Part shown: positions 51,965-62,243 of the stretch, piece after piece
Layout of the letters: each line of letters opens with the position of its first letter
Numbering within the stretch: the stretch's first letter is position 1
Assembly (NCBI RefSeq): GCF_009712605.1
Contig: NZ_WASO01000008.1
Coordinates: 115,096-179,095, forward strand
Reading direction: 5' to 3'
Length of the DNA: 64,000 nucleotides
Origin: Paludibacter sp.
Lineage (GTDB): Bacteria > Bacteroidota > Bacteroidia > Bacteroidales > Paludibacteraceae
Notes under the pieces: model-generated
What the model was told of the DNA's origin: nothing
Database searches by the model: none
Seen by the model: only the letters and a program-made list of their open reading frames with translations
Made by a program: the position numbers and the translations under genes

Positions 51965-52480
51965 TTATTTTGAATATCCAAGTTTAACTAGCACTTCATC
52001 GCTTATGTCTATTTTAGGCGATGAGAAGATAATATTCATAGATGAAGACTTATCCAGAATCAGTTGGTAGCCTTTATCATTTGAAATGGTTTGAATCGCA
52101 TTATAGACTTCGTCCTGAATAGGTTTCATAAGACTTTGTCTTTTCTTGTAGAGTTCTCCTTCCGGACCAAAATACTGGCGTTTCAAATCCTGAGCAGCCT
52201 TTTCTTTTTCTACAATTTCGTTTTCTCTTTTAGTCTTCATCTCAGGCGACATAAACACAACTTCTGTCTGATATGTCTTGTAGAGATTTTGTACCACCTG
52301 CATCTTTGCCTCCACTTCCGCCTGCCATTTTTTTGACACCTGGTTTAGCTGCTCATTTGCCGATTCATAGGCTGGCACATGCTTCATGATATATTCCATG
52401 TCTACTATAGCAAATTTCTGAGCGTGAGAAAAGCTGAAGGCTCCCATCAAAAACACGAACAAAATAATAAGCTTTTTCAT
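51965..52480 (-). CDS. OmpH/Skp periplasmic chaperone, copy 1
   Basis: This 171-aa protein has a signal peptide (to about 20), then KFAIVDMEYIMKHVPAYESANEQLNQ, the standard OmpH opening, a coiled hairpin (about 40-130) and the closing GYQLILDKSSSMNIIFSSPKIDISDEVLVKLG. It lies 39 nt after bamA. A tandem skp pair downstream of bamA is the rule in Bacteroidales. Confidence 0.93.
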   Translation of the reverse strand: MKKLIILFVFLMGAFSFSHAQKFAIVDMEYIMKHVPAYESANEQLNQVSKKWQAEVEAKMQVVQNLYKTYQTEVVFMSPEMKTKRENEIVEKEKAAQDLKRQYFGPEGELYKKRQSLMKPIQDEVYNAIQTISNDKGYQLILDKSSSMNIIFSSPKIDISDEVLVKLGYSK

Positions 52481-52519
52481 AGTCTTCTGATTTTAGTTGC
52501 ACATTCAAAAATCTATATT

Positions 52520-55171
52520 TTAGAACTCTTGTCCGATAATAAAGTGGAAGTGGCTTCCACCATATGAAGTACTGCCGTTAATCTTGTCAAAACCATATGC
52601 CCAGTCAATACCCAGCAATCCGAACATTGGAAGGAAGATACGAACACCGACACCAGCCGATCTCTTCAAATCGAAAGGATTGAATTCTTTGCCGGTGCTC
52701 CAGCAGTTTCCTGCATCAACAAATGCAAGAGCATAGATATTGGTCGTTTGTTCCAATACCAACGGATATCGTAATTCAGCCCCAACCCTTGTATATACAT
52801 AACCTATCTGAGCACTTTGTAAAGCTCCATTTCTATAATAAGATGCAGTTGGTGTCAATGAACCGTTTTCATAACCACGCAAACCAATAGTCTCTGTTCC
52901 GTAAGTGGTATAACCAGTCATACCGTCACCACCCATGTAGAATGTTTCAAATGGAGAACGTTTGTACTTGTTATAATAACCAAGGTATCCATATTCAGTT
53001 CTCCCCATCAACACAAATGTACGATTGGCATTGGAAAGAGGAATGAAGAATTTACCTTTGAATTTCAGTTTATAGAATTCAACCATATTGTATCGATCCT
53101 GATCACTCATCGTTGCTGAGTAGTCTTTATGATCAAAAGAAGAATACGGCGGAGTAAACTGGCCTGATAAAGTAAACGTTGAGCCTTGACGTGTATAGAT
53201 CGGATTGTCTGTTGAGTTACGGCTTAAAATTACGTTCAGACTGGCAAGGTTAGCTATACCATCAGACATCAGGAAGTAGCTCCAGTTCTTCAATGAATAG
53301 CGCTGATATTCAAGTCCAAGATTTAACTGAAAATAATCATCGGGCCATTGTAAACGCTTACCCCAGCTTGCAGAAATACCAAAGGTATGAATATATTTAT
53401 CCGGGTCTGCTTCATAGGCATAGCTGTTGCCATAATTACTTCCATAGCCGCCGTAGCCACCGTACCCGCCATAACCACTGGAATATGAATTATAATAATT
53501 ACCCAGATAGCTTGAATAACGGTTGCTAACACCAGTCTGGATAGAATAATATGCTGATAGGGACAGCGAATTAGGACGTTTACCGCCTAACCATGGTTCA
53601 ACAAAAGAAACGCTATACGATTGATAGTAGCTACCGTTAGTCTGGCCTGATATAGAAAAAGTCTGACCTTCACCCTCTGGCACGAAACGATAAGTTGACG
53701 GTTTGAATAAATTTTGAATAGCGAAATTACTGAACTTCAGACCCAGACTACCAACCACCCCGGTTTGTCCCCATCCTGCAGAGAATTCAATCTGGTCATT
53801 CGATTTTGAAACCAAAGGCCAACTGATATCAACATTGCCTTCTTCAGGATTAGGTTGTACATCCGGCATCAGTTTTTCCTGCTCGAAGTTACCCAATTGA
53901 GCCAACTCGCGCATGGTACGCATCAAATCCGATTCACTGTAGTATTGTCCGGGGACAACATACATTTCACGGCGAATCACATGCTCGTATACGTGGGTAT
54001 TTCCGCTTATCTTAACTTCATTGATTGTAGCCGGTTTTCCTTCATAAAGACGCATTTCAAAGTCAATAGAGTCATTCGCTGTATTAACTTCAACCGGGTC
54101 TACATTCATAAAGAGATATCCTTTATTCTTGTAGAATTTTCCAACGGCATCTTCATCGCTGGACAAACGTTTGTTCAATAATTTGGCATTGTATGTATCG
54201 CCCTTTTTGATACCCAACACCATACTCAAATATTCACTCGGGTAAATCGTATTTCCTACCCAAGAAATATTACGTATATAATATTTTTTACCTTCGTCCA
54301 CTTTAAGGTAAACATTGACACTCTGATCGTCATAACGGGCTACGCTATCCCAGACTACGGCTGCATCACGAAAACCTTTTTCATTGTACCGTTCAACGAT
54401 AAGATTCTTATCTGCGGTGAAGTTTTCATCCACAAATCTTTTAGTTTTGAACAGGTTAACCAATTTTGGCTCGTTGGTTTTTTTCATTGCGCCTACCACC
54501 TGATTGAACGATAAAGCCTGATTTCCTTCAAGAAAAATTTCATGAACTTTCACCTTCCGGCCCGGATCGACATCAATGTCAACCGTCACCATTCCTTTTT
54601 GAAGCGTATCATTTTTTTGAACGACAGAAACCGTTGCATAACGAAAACCCTTATCATTCAAATATTTCTTTATTACGGTCACCGCTTTGTCTTTCAAGTC
54701 AGGAGTCAACTGACTACCTTTAACCATTCCGATTTTAGGATCAACATCTTCGATATACGATTTCTTGAGTCCTGTATAATTAATTTTGGAAATGCGTGGA
54801 CGTTGCTGAACAACAATTTCTATCCAGACTTTATTACCTTCAATCTTAGATGCTAAAACCTTTACATCTGAAAAGAAACCCTGTTTCCAAAAACGTTTTA
54901 AGGCACCGGTCAGTTCGTCCCCGGGCACTTTCACTTTTTGGCCTACAGTAAGACCTGAGAATCCTACCAATACATAATCTTCATACATCGAAGAACCCGA
55001 AATTTTAATTCCGGCAATTTCGTATTCTCTGGGATTCTGTGAATAATAAATATTCGGGATAAATGCTTTAACTGTATCTTTTGCGGTTTGCTGACTTGTT
55101 GCAGGTTGTTGAGCAAAAGCTGTTACGGATAAAATCAGGGAAGTGAACGCGAATAATGTTCGTTTTAACAT
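52520..55171 (-). CDS. bamA: outer-membrane assembly factor BamA
   Basis: This 883-aa protein folds outer-membrane proteins. It has a signal peptide (MLKRTLFAFTSLILSVTAFAQ), five POTRA domains (about 45-455) and a 16-strand barrel (about 470-883), with the C-terminal GGSHFHFIIGQEF ending in Phe as expected. One barrel loop carries a Gly/Tyr insertion (GYGGYGGYGGYGSNYG, about 560-590). It is the third gene of the operon behind porG and uppS. Confidence 0.95.
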   Translation of the reverse strand: MLKRTLFAFTSLILSVTAFAQQPATSQQTAKDTVKAFIPNIYYSQNPREYEIAGIKISGSSMYEDYVLVGFSGLTVGQKVKVPGDELTGALKRFWKQGFFSDVKVLASKIEGNKVWIEIVVQQRPRISKINYTGLKKSYIEDVDPKIGMVKGSQLTPDLKDKAVTVIKKYLNDKGFRYATVSVVQKNDTLQKGMVTVDIDVDPGRKVKVHEIFLEGNQALSFNQVVGAMKKTNEPKLVNLFKTKRFVDENFTADKNLIVERYNEKGFRDAAVVWDSVARYDDQSVNVYLKVDEGKKYYIRNISWVGNTIYPSEYLSMVLGIKKGDTYNAKLLNKRLSSDEDAVGKFYKNKGYLFMNVDPVEVNTANDSIDFEMRLYEGKPATINEVKISGNTHVYEHVIRREMYVVPGQYYSESDLMRTMRELAQLGNFEQEKLMPDVQPNPEEGNVDISWPLVSKSNDQIEFSAGWGQTGVVGSLGLKFSNFAIQNLFKPSTYRFVPEGEGQTFSISGQTNGSYYQSYSVSFVEPWLGGKRPNSLSLSAYYSIQTGVSNRYSSYLGNYYNSYSSGYGGYGGYGGYGSNYGNSYAYEADPDKYIHTFGISASWGKRLQWPDDYFQLNLGLEYQRYSLKNWSYFLMSDGIANLASLNVILSRNSTDNPIYTRQGSTFTLSGQFTPPYSSFDHKDYSATMSDQDRYNMVEFYKLKFKGKFFIPLSNANRTFVLMGRTEYGYLGYYNKYKRSPFETFYMGGDGMTGYTTYGTETIGLRGYENGSLTPTASYYRNGALQSAQIGYVYTRVGAELRYPLVLEQTTNIYALAFVDAGNCWSTGKEFNPFDLKRSAGVGVRIFLPMFGLLGIDWAYGFDKINGSTSYGGSHFHFIIGQEF

Positions 55172-55210
55172 ATGCTTTTTAGATGAAGTATGCGTAAGTA
55201 AAATAATCTA

Positions 55211-55960
55211 TCAATCTGTTTTCAGTTGAAGTCCAGTCTTTCCGAAACGACGTTCACGGCTTTGATAATCACAGATTGCTTCATAAAATTGTTCTTTGTC
55301 AAAATCAGGCCAAAGCGTATTCGTGAAGTAAAGTTCGGAATAGGCTAATTGCCACAGTAAAAAATTACTAATGCGCATTTCGCCACTGGTACGAATCAAC
55401 AAATCAGGGTCCGGTATGCCTTTGGTTGTAAGATAACTGTCAAACATCTTATCATCAAGGTCTTCAGGCTTTGCCTTGCCGGACTGCACATCCTGACAAA
55501 ATAATTTTACCGCATTAATTATCTCCCATCTTGCAGAATAACTCAGGGCTAATACCAAGGTTAAACCTGTATTTTGTGCAGTAATCTCAATACTATTTTT
55601 CAATCTTCGTTGTGCATCTTCAGGCAAACGGTTATGATCCCCGATTGACACTAAACGCACATTGTTTTTATGTAGATCGGGTGTCTCTTTTTCAATAGTT
55701 ACTGCGAACAATTCCATTAGAGCTTTTATTTCATCCTCCGGCCTGTTCCAGTTTTCAGTCGAAAATGTATATAATGTCAAATACTCAACACCGAGTTCAG
55801 AGGCTGCTGCGGTCACATCGCGCACAGCACCAATTGCACTTTGGTGTCCAAAAGCACGAGCCATACCCTGTTGCATTGCCCATCGTCCGTTTCCGTCCAT
55901 TATAATGGCTACATGTCTCGGTACACGGGCTCTGTCTATTGTATCTAAAAATGAACTCAT
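55211..55960 (-). CDS. uppS: isoprenyl transferase (undecaprenyl diphosphate synthase)
   Basis: This 249-aa cis-prenyltransferase makes undecaprenyl diphosphate, the lipid carrier for cell-wall and surface glycans. Motifs are VAIIMDGNGRWA (Asp22 catalytic), GHQSAIGAVRDV, TLYTFSTENWNRP, LALSYSARWEI and the C-terminal PDPDLLIRTSGEMRISNFLLWQLAYSELYFT. It is cytosolic at the membrane face. The operon position between porG and bamA is conserved in Bacteroidales. Confidence 0.96.
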   Translation of the reverse strand: MSSFLDTIDRARVPRHVAIIMDGNGRWAMQQGMARAFGHQSAIGAVRDVTAAASELGVEYLTLYTFSTENWNRPEDEIKALMELFAVTIEKETPDLHKNNVRLVSIGDHNRLPEDAQRRLKNSIEITAQNTGLTLVLALSYSARWEIINAVKLFCQDVQSGKAKPEDLDDKMFDSYLTTKGIPDPDLLIRTSGEMRISNFLLWQLAYSELYFTNTLWPDFDKEQFYEAICDYQSRERRFGKTGLQLKTD

Positions 55961-55982
55961 GTTTGTGTTATCTAATTAATAA

Positions 55983-56681
55983 TCAGTATCCTTTTAAGAA
56001 ACCTGATCTACATTCACATTTCTGTGTATAAATTGCAAAGGTGACTGCAATTGTCAGTGTCGAATAAAAATCGTTATTAAATGACATATTTTGATTCAAC
56101 AAATACGGATTATTGAGTTCCGCAACTCCTTCCAGCCTATCGGACAAAGCTTTATTAATTGTCCACTCTACATTCAAATCCACTCTACTGCTCAACTTCA
56201 ACTTCCCTCCTACTCCACAACTTAATACCACTGCCCGTGCAGGAAAAATTGGTTCGGTGAGCAAGGTTGCATTCTTCTTTTGTTTACTGCAGGCAATGAA
56301 TCCAACACCTCCTAATATGTAAGGAGTTACTATCGAACTTTCAATGTTGTAATCAGATCGCTCATACGGAAAAAAGTTAAACTCACCCTGTATGGTTGCA
56401 AATAAATAATTGTGATTAAATGCAACCTGATACGTATCCGAATAACCTTTTATTCCACTGAAAGACAATGCGCTCTTTAGCGCTAATCTGTTATTTAATG
56501 GATAACGGACTAACCCGCCAATAACGCTTCTGTTATAAGCAAACAATTTCTGATTGGCATCGCCAAGGTAAAATGATGTACCTGCAAGAGGACCTACCTC
56601 TATAGTATGTTCAAAATCCTGACAATACGCCAATTGAGTGACACCTAACAGTCCCATCCAAAAAATCAATTTTCGAATCAT
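55983..56681 (-). CDS. porG: DUF6089 outer-membrane protein, PorG-like
   Basis: This 232-aa predicted small beta-barrel has a signal peptide (to about 20), then EVGPLAGTSFYLGDANQ and PYILGGVGFIACSK typical of DUF6089. In Porphyromonas the equivalent gene is PorG, a part of the type IX secretion complex, encoded directly before uppS-bamA-skp-skp; the order here is the same. Other type IX genes are not in the window, so the secretion role is inferred from synteny. Confidence 0.82.
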   Translation of the reverse strand: MIRKLIFWMGLLGVTQLAYCQDFEHTIEVGPLAGTSFYLGDANQKLFAYNRSVIGGLVRYPLNNRLALKSALSFSGIKGYSDTYQVAFNHNYLFATIQGEFNFFPYERSDYNIESSIVTPYILGGVGFIACSKQKKNATLLTEPIFPARAVVLSCGVGGKLKLSSRVDLNVEWTINKALSDRLEGVAELNNPYLLNQNMSFNNDFYSTLTIAVTFAIYTQKCECRSGFLKGY

Positions 56682-56910
56682 GTGACTTGCTTTTAGTATT
56701 TCACTTCAATAACGTAAAAATGCCCGTCCAAGTATTATTTCAATAAAAATTGCCCACAAAAGTAGCAAATATCTTTCTATCAAAACAGGTGCTCTTTTCT
56801 TTTGCCCTGATATTTAACATAAAATCACAAAGAAAAAAATATCCTGTTTGCGCAGCTTTATGGCCTCACTGCTTTTTTTCGAATGCCATCATTCAGCAGC
56901 TTTCAGCTTT

Positions 56911-58380
56911 TCAAAGCTTCCACTCAAAACCGTCTTTCGTATCTTTAACGTCGAACCCAAAGGCAGCTAACTGGTTACGGATTTTGTCAGCTGTCGCCCA
57001 ATCCTTATTTGCTTTCGCTTCCAGACGAATGCTAAGCAACAAATCTATCGCTTTTTTGTACGCCTCGGTAGAAGAATCCACATCTGAGAGTTGAGTTTTC
57101 AAGCCAAGAATATCTTCAATAAAGAGTTTCATAACAGACTTTAACTCATCCAGATCTACCTGCGAAATAGTTCCCTTGCCGTCATGAACGGTATTAATCG
57201 CTTTGATAGCTTCAAACAACTGTGCAATTACAATCGGTGTATTCAGGTCATCACACATGGCAGCTTCGCATTTATCACGCAAACCTGCCACATCCACTGT
57301 GGTTTCAGCACCAGCCTGCAATTTCTGCAAACGCTCATACCCTTCCACTAACCTGGACAATCCTTTTTCTGATGCCACCAACGCTTCGCTGCTAAAATCG
57401 ACCGTACCACGATAATGTGCCTGAAGAATAAAGAAACGAATAGTCATTGGACTGAACGGCTGGGTAAGCAATTTATGGTTTCCTGTAAAGAACTCTTCAA
57501 GTGTAATAAAATTACCAAGCGATTTTCCCATCTTCTGTCCATTGATGGTAATCATATTGTTATGCATCCAGTAACGCACCGATTCGTGGCCGAGAGCCGC
57601 CGTTGACTGAGCTATTTCGCACTCGTGATGCGGAAATACCAAATCCATTCCGCCTCCATGAATATCAAATTTTTCGCCTAAATATTTTGTTCCCATTACC
57701 GAACATTCAAGATGCCATCCCGGGAAACCGTCACTCCAGGGTGAAGGCCAGCGCATTATATGTTCCGGCATTGCTTTCTTCCAAAGGGCAAAGTCAACAC
57801 TTTTACGCTTTTCGTTCTGACCATCCAAATCGCGCGTTGTTTCCAACAACTCATCAATATTACGCCCGGATAATTTTCCGTAATGGTGTGATTTGTTATA
57901 CTTCTCAACATTGAAATAGACTGATCCGTGGCTTTCGTAGGCAAACCCGGCATGCAGAATACTCTTCACAAATTCAATCTGCTCAATAATATGACCCGAA
58001 GCATGAGGCTCTATGCTGGGTGGAAGCACGTTAAGAGCCTCCATTGCTTTATGGTAACGATTGGTATAATACTGCACAATTTCCATGGGTTCCAATTGCT
58101 CAAGCCGTGCTTTCTTAGCAATCTTATCTTCTCCGGCATCAGCATCATTTTCGAGGTGCCCCACATCAGTTATATTTCTCACATAACGAACCTTATAGCC
58201 AAGGTGCGTCAGATAACGGTAAACCAAATCAAAAGTAATAGCCGGACGAGCATGTCCCAAATGAGCATCACCATACACTGTAGGACCACACACATACATC
58301 CCCACATGAGGTGCATGCAGCGGCTCAAAAAGCTCTTTTTTTCTACTTAATGTATTATAAATAAACAGTTTATTATCCAT
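56911..58380 (-). CDS. cysS: cysteinyl-tRNA synthetase
   Basis: This 489-aa class I aminoacyl-tRNA synthetase has [18 protein letters not shown] with the HIGH-type motif HLGH, Zn ligands in the GWHLECS and [10 protein letters not shown] region, and KMGKSLGNF (KMSKS loop, with Gly for Ser). A C-terminal helical domain binds the anticodon. It charges tRNA-Cys in the cytosol. Length is normal for the family. It has its own promoter. Confidence 0.96.
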   Translation of the reverse strand: MDNKLFIYNTLSRKKELFEPLHAPHVGMYVCGPTVYGDAHLGHARPAITFDLVYRYLTHLGYKVRYVRNITDVGHLENDADAGEDKIAKKARLEQLEPMEIVQYYTNRYHKAMEALNVLPPSIEPHASGHIIEQIEFVKSILHAGFAYESHGSVYFNVEKYNKSHHYGKLSGRNIDELLETTRDLDGQNEKRKSVDFALWKKAMPEHIMRWPSPWSDGFPGWHLECSVMGTKYLGEKFDIHGGGMDLVFPHHECEIAQSTAALGHESVRYWMHNNMITINGQKMGKSLGNFITLEEFFTGNHKLLTQPFSPMTIRFFILQAHYRGTVDFSSEALVASEKGLSRLVEGYERLQKLQAGAETTVDVAGLRDKCEAAMCDDLNTPIVIAQLFEAIKAINTVHDGKGTISQVDLDELKSVMKLFIEDILGLKTQLSDVDSSTEAYKKAIDLLLSIRLEAKANKDWATADKIRNQLAAFGFDVKDTKDGFEWKL

Positions 58381-58415
58381 ATCTTTAATGCTTACATCGT
58401 ATTAAATTGAAATAA

Positions 58416-58446
58416 CAAAGATAACTCATTTTTTTAACCCCTGCAA
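58416..58446 (-). promoter_or_regulatory. cysS promoter
   Basis: On the minus strand TTG (58444-58446), 20 nt, then -7 TATCTTTG (58416-58423), about 36 nt before the ATG. Confidence 0.6.
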
Positions 58447-58621
58447 TCAAATATCATACAAGCCTGATTATTAATACCTTTTATAAAAACATCACCTTAC
58501 AAACAACTTCCTGGTATCATTCTTTTATCCAATGGTATTCTTCGTTCACATCTGTGTGGAAAACTAACAAAAATGTGCCAATTTGTTGTATTAAAATGAT
58601 AGAAAAACGGCGAAAAAAGTG

Positions 58622-58629
58622 TACATTTG
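58622..58629 (+). promoter_or_regulatory. -7 element of dapA
   Basis: TACATTTG, 23 nt before ATG 58653 and inside the longest frame (58554), which it rules out as the true start. No clear -33 is visible. Confidence 0.55.
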
Positions 58630-58652
58630 CACCCGTATTCCCACTATATTGT

Positions 58653-59546
58653 ATGACCAAAAGTAAATTAACCGGGATGGGCGTTGCCCTGATTACCCCA
58701 TTCAAAGCAGACGATTCGATTGATTTTGAAGCTCTTGCAAAACTTGTGGAGCATCTGATAAAAAACGGCACCGATTATCTGGTTGTTTGTGGAACAACAG
58801 CTGAAACAGCTACCATGACCAAACAGGAAAGAGATGAAGTTACCCGCTTTGTCATCAGAGTCAATGCCGGAAGATTGCCTATTGTTCTGGGAGTCGGAGG
58901 AAACAATACTCAAGCTGTTATAGATCAACTTCAAAACGACGATTTGAGTGGTGTCGATGCAATCCTTTCGGTTACACCTTATTACAACAAGCCATCACAG
59001 GAAGGTCTATACCAGCACTTCAAGGCAATTGCAACAGCATCAAGACTGCCGATTATTCTTTACAACGTTCCGGGCAGAACGGGTGTCAACATGACGGCAG
59101 ATACAACATTGCGTTTAGCTAATGATTTCAAAAATATCGTTGCAATAAAAGAAGCTTCTGGCATCTTCACGCAAATTGATGATATTATCAAAAACAAACC
59201 CGAAAATTTTGTGGTAATTTCAGGAGATGACGGCATCACTTTTCCTCTGATAACATTAGGAGCTGTTGGTGTAATTTCTGTTATCGGCAACGCATTTCCA
59301 TACGAGTTCAGCCGGATGGTACGATTGGCTCTTAATGGACAATACGATGCCGCCCGTGAAATTCATTATCGTTTCAACGAACTCTTCAAACTCCTGTTTG
59401 TAGATGGGAATCCGGCTGGTGTAAAAAGCATTTTATCAGTAATGGGTATGATAGAAAACAAATTACGTCTTCCATTAGTTCCAACCACCATTACAACATT
59501 TGAAAAAATAAGAGTAGTACTCAACAGCTTGAATGTTAAGTGCTAA
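58653..59546 (+). CDS. dapA: 4-hydroxy-tetrahydrodipicolinate synthase
   Basis: This 297-aa TIM-barrel enzyme condenses pyruvate and aspartate semialdehyde, the first step of the lysine/diaminopimelate branch. Landmarks are GMGVALITPFK, VVCGTTAETATM (the active-site Thr pair), VTPYYNKPSQEGLYQHF, ILYNVPGRTG (Tyr) and NIVAIKEASG, where Lys forms the Schiff base with pyruvate. It is cytosolic. frr follows 42 nt later. Confidence 0.96.
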   Translation: MTKSKLTGMGVALITPFKADDSIDFEALAKLVEHLIKNGTDYLVVCGTTAETATMTKQERDEVTRFVIRVNAGRLPIVLGVGGNNTQAVIDQLQNDDLSGVDAILSVTPYYNKPSQEGLYQHFKAIATASRLPIILYNVPGRTGVNMTADTTLRLANDFKNIVAIKEASGIFTQIDDIIKNKPENFVVISGDDGITFPLITLGAVGVISVIGNAFPYEFSRMVRLALNGQYDAAREIHYRFNELFKLLFVDGNPAGVKSILSVMGMIENKLRLPLVPTTITTFEKIRVVLNSLNVKC

Positions 59547-59588
59547 TCAAAATAAAACTCATATCCTTCACCTAAAATAACAATTGCT

Positions 59589-60149
59589 ATGACAGATGTA
59601 AAGGTATTTTTAAAAGCCGCAGAAGACAAAATGGAAGGTGCGGTACGCTTCTTAGACGAATCGTTGGCTCACATCCGTGCAGGAAAAGCTAACCCCCGTA
59701 TTCTTGACGGTGTATTTGTTGAATATTATGGAAACCATCTTCCCATCAGCGGAGTAGCTACAGTTACCACTCCTGATGCGAAAACGATCAACATTCAACC
59801 GTGGGAAAAAGCGATGATCAGTGTTATTGAAAAAGCTATCATGGCATCCGAAATAGGCATTACTCCTGCCAACAACGGAGAAACCATTCGATTGGGAATT
59901 CCTCCACTTACAGAGGAACGCCGTAAACAGCTTGCAAAACAGGCAAAACAAGAAGTAGAAGATGCAAAGGTTAGCATCCGTAACGCCCGTCGTGATGCCA
60001 TTGAGCACATCAAAAAAGCAGTAAAAGACGGACTTCCTGAAGATTCTGCCAAAGATGCAGAAAATGATGCTCAGAAGCTGCACGACAAGTTTGTAAAAAA
60101 AGTAGAAGATATGATGGTTGCCAAAGAAAAGGAAATTATGACTGTGTAA
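59589..60149 (+). CDS. frr: ribosome recycling factor
   Basis: This 186-aa protein splits post-termination ribosomes together with EF-G. The family blocks are clear: [88 protein letters not shown] and the closing coiled-coil helix. Length is normal. A good terminator follows. Confidence 0.97.
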   Translation: MTDVKVFLKAAEDKMEGAVRFLDESLAHIRAGKANPRILDGVFVEYYGNHLPISGVATVTTPDAKTINIQPWEKAMISVIEKAIMASEIGITPANNGETIRLGIPPLTEERRKQLAKQAKQEVEDAKVSIRNARRDAIEHIKKAVKDGLPEDSAKDAENDAQKLHDKFVKKVEDMMVAKEKEIMTV

Positions 60150-60172
60150 TCTTCTCAAAAACCTATATGAAC

Positions 60173-60210
60173 AAAAAATGCGAATCGGCACGACCGGTTC
60201 GCATTTTTTT
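60173..60210. terminator. two-way terminator between frr and xerD
   Basis: AAAAAATGCGAA...TTCGCATTTTTTT (60173-60184 with 60198-60210), a symmetrical stem with A and T tails. Confidence 0.88.
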
Positions 60211-60218
60211 ATTCTGGG

Positions 60219-61112
60219 TCACTTTCTTGCATTTCTTGGATGAAAGCTCAACACTGTATCTCGCAGCAATTCAACATCAATATGGGTATAAATTTCTGTT
60301 GTCATAATTGACTCATGCCCCAAAAGCTGCTGAATCACCCTGAGATTTGCGCCTCCTTCGAGCAAATGAGTAGCAAACGAATGCCGGAATGTATGCGGAC
60401 TAATATTCTTCTTTATTCCAGCCATTTGGGCAAACTGTTTGACAATCGTAAAAATCATCACTCTGGTCAGCTTGGCTCCCCTACGGTTTAGAAACAGATA
60501 ATCTTCAAAGCCTTTCTGTATCTTCATTCCGTTACGAATTATCAACCACAACTTCATTTGAGTTTCAGCTTCTTCTGACAAAGGAACCAAACGCTGTTTG
60601 CTACCTTTGCCTTCCACCTTCATAAAAGAATGTTCAATATCAATATTTGAAAGCTGTACATCAATCAATTCCGAAACCCGCAAGCCCGATCCATACATCA
60701 TTTCTATAATGGCACGGTTTCGCTGGCCCTCCGGCGTGGAAACATCAATAACATCGACTATGGCATTAATTTCTTCAACGGAGAGAACTTCTGGCAAATG
60801 AAGTCCTATTTTAGGAAGTTCCAGCAATTCGGTCGGATCATCTTCCAGTTTATTGGTCAGGATAAGAAAATTATAGAATGATTTTATACCGGAAACGATA
60901 CGCGCCCGTGAGCGTGGAGAAATTCCCAAATCAGACAGTTCTATCAAAAAATCCTGCAAATGGTCGATGCGCACAGTCAAAAAATCGACATGAGCATCCG
61001 AAAGAAAGCTCAAAAGCTTTTCTATATCACTCAAATAAGCGGATACCGTATTGGAAGATAATGACTTTTCGAGTTGAAGGAATGCTTTATACTCTTTTAA
61101 TACCGGTTGCAT
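60219..61112 (-). CDS. xerD: tyrosine recombinase XerD
   Basis: This 297-aa protein has an N-terminal SAM-like core-binding domain (about 5-90) and a catalytic domain: Arg in YGSGLRVSELI, Lys in EGKGSKQRLVPL, HTFRHSFATHLLEGGANLRVIQQLLGHESI (His-x-x-Arg and His), and nucleophile Tyr in IYTHID. It matches the XerD type that resolves chromosome dimers at dif with XerC. It is not next to integrase-like or mobile genes, so a housekeeping role is likely. Confidence 0.93.
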   Translation of the reverse strand: MQPVLKEYKAFLQLEKSLSSNTVSAYLSDIEKLLSFLSDAHVDFLTVRIDHLQDFLIELSDLGISPRSRARIVSGIKSFYNFLILTNKLEDDPTELLELPKIGLHLPEVLSVEEINAIVDVIDVSTPEGQRNRAIIEMMYGSGLRVSELIDVQLSNIDIEHSFMKVEGKGSKQRLVPLSEEAETQMKLWLIIRNGMKIQKGFEDYLFLNRRGAKLTRVMIFTIVKQFAQMAGIKKNISPHTFRHSFATHLLEGGANLRVIQQLLGHESIMTTEIYTHIDVELLRDTVLSFHPRNARK

Positions 61113-61152
61113 GGGAAAAGTTTTACCGGATGCTATCGAAATTTATGAAGTT

Positions 61153-62046
61153 TTATTTGGCTAAACGAAAGCTGGCTTGGCCTATCAAATTACCATCAGC
61201 AAAAAGGTCTACTCTGTAAGAACCCGGAAATAACAATTCGTTGACTTTCCAGTATAACACATCAGAAAGATCCTCTCCTTGGTATTCAATCGTTTTTTTA
61301 CAGGAATATTGAATTTGACGATTCTCAAATGGAAAAACGTCGCCTTGGCTTCTGGCAAGGACTCCGTTATCAGGAGTCATGATCCGTGCATACACATGCT
61401 TATTTCCGGGAGCTGCAGTAACATTTTTAGCTATCGTAAAATTGATCTTTATAGTCGCAGTTTTATTGACTTTATCGGTTTTTTTATTGCGATCTGTCAA
61501 TGTCTCGACATTCAAAGACTTTACATCTAACCGCGCCGCACGAGTTACCTTTTCTTCAAGGGAACTCTTTTCCTTTGACAATTGTTCCACATGTTGCGAA
61601 GCCTGATTGAATTTTTGCTTGACCTCCTGATTTTCGGCTGTCAACACCTGATTTTGATGGTTCAAAGAATCTACCATTATCACGTATTGGCGCAATACTT
61701 TACGTACGGTTGCAAGCTCCTGTTTCAATTGGTTAATCTTCTGAACATCTGTTACTCTAACCGTTTTCAGTTCTTCCATCAATGACTGAATACGCTGCTT
61801 CTGTTTCACAATCTGATGGGCAAGAGAATCATTGGTCGTCTTAAACTGCAAACCGTCTGTAGACTTGGCAAAATCTTCATATTCCTGTTGCAATTGGCTT
61901 TTCTCATACGTCATCTGCGCAACCATTCCCTTCATTTCAGAATCTTTATCCGAAGATTTCTTCACAAAGAAAACAAGTGCAATTACCAATCCAAGAACCA
62001 ATGCTCCTACACTACTATAAATTATAATATTTTTTCTTCCAGACAT
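61153..62046 (-). CDS. single-pass membrane protein with coiled coil, unknown
   Basis: This 297-aa protein has a membrane segment (about 7-28), a long coiled coil (about 30-165; heptad-rich LQQEYEDF, IVKQKQRIQSLMEELKTV and QNQVLTAENQEVKQKF) and a C-terminal beta domain (about 190-297). The membrane segment is followed by Lys-rich sequence, so the orientation is uncertain, but the tail domain (PGNKHVYARIMTPDNGVLARS) looks periplasmic. Homologues are common in Bacteroidota, to my knowledge without a function. Confidence 0.72.
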   Translation of the reverse strand: MSGRKNIIIYSSVGALVLGLVIALVFFVKKSSDKDSEMKGMVAQMTYEKSQLQQEYEDFAKSTDGLQFKTTNDSLAHQIVKQKQRIQSLMEELKTVRVTDVQKINQLKQELATVRKVLRQYVIMVDSLNHQNQVLTAENQEVKQKFNQASQHVEQLSKEKSSLEEKVTRAARLDVKSLNVETLTDRNKKTDKVNKTATIKINFTIAKNVTAAPGNKHVYARIMTPDNGVLARSQGDVFPFENRQIQYSCKKTIEYQGEDLSDVLYWKVNELLFPGSYRVDLFADGNLIGQASFRLAK

Positions 62047-62185
62047 AATAAATAAAACTTTGAAAAACAGATATTTTACAATCGCAGATCAGTTCTTTTT
62101 CCAACCTGCAAATCAGAGTACAAAAGTAGAAATATTGTGCGATACTTCAAACAAAAAGCGCCCTGCATACCACTTAATACAGGGA

Positions 62186-62219
62186 ATAAAAAATGGCTGA
62201 CATTTCAGAAATATCAGCC
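62186..62219 (-). terminator. terminator after tsaC
   Basis: Stem GGCTGACATTT/AAATATCAGCC (62195-62219) with one wobble; the A-run at 62188-62193 gives a U-tract on the minus strand. Confidence 0.7.
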
Positions 62220-62243
62220 GTATATGGAGAATTATTCTCAATA

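Noticed and set aside
60219..61112. Integrase of a mobile element
   Set aside because: The length and motifs are those of housekeeping XerD, with no attachment repeats or phage genes around.
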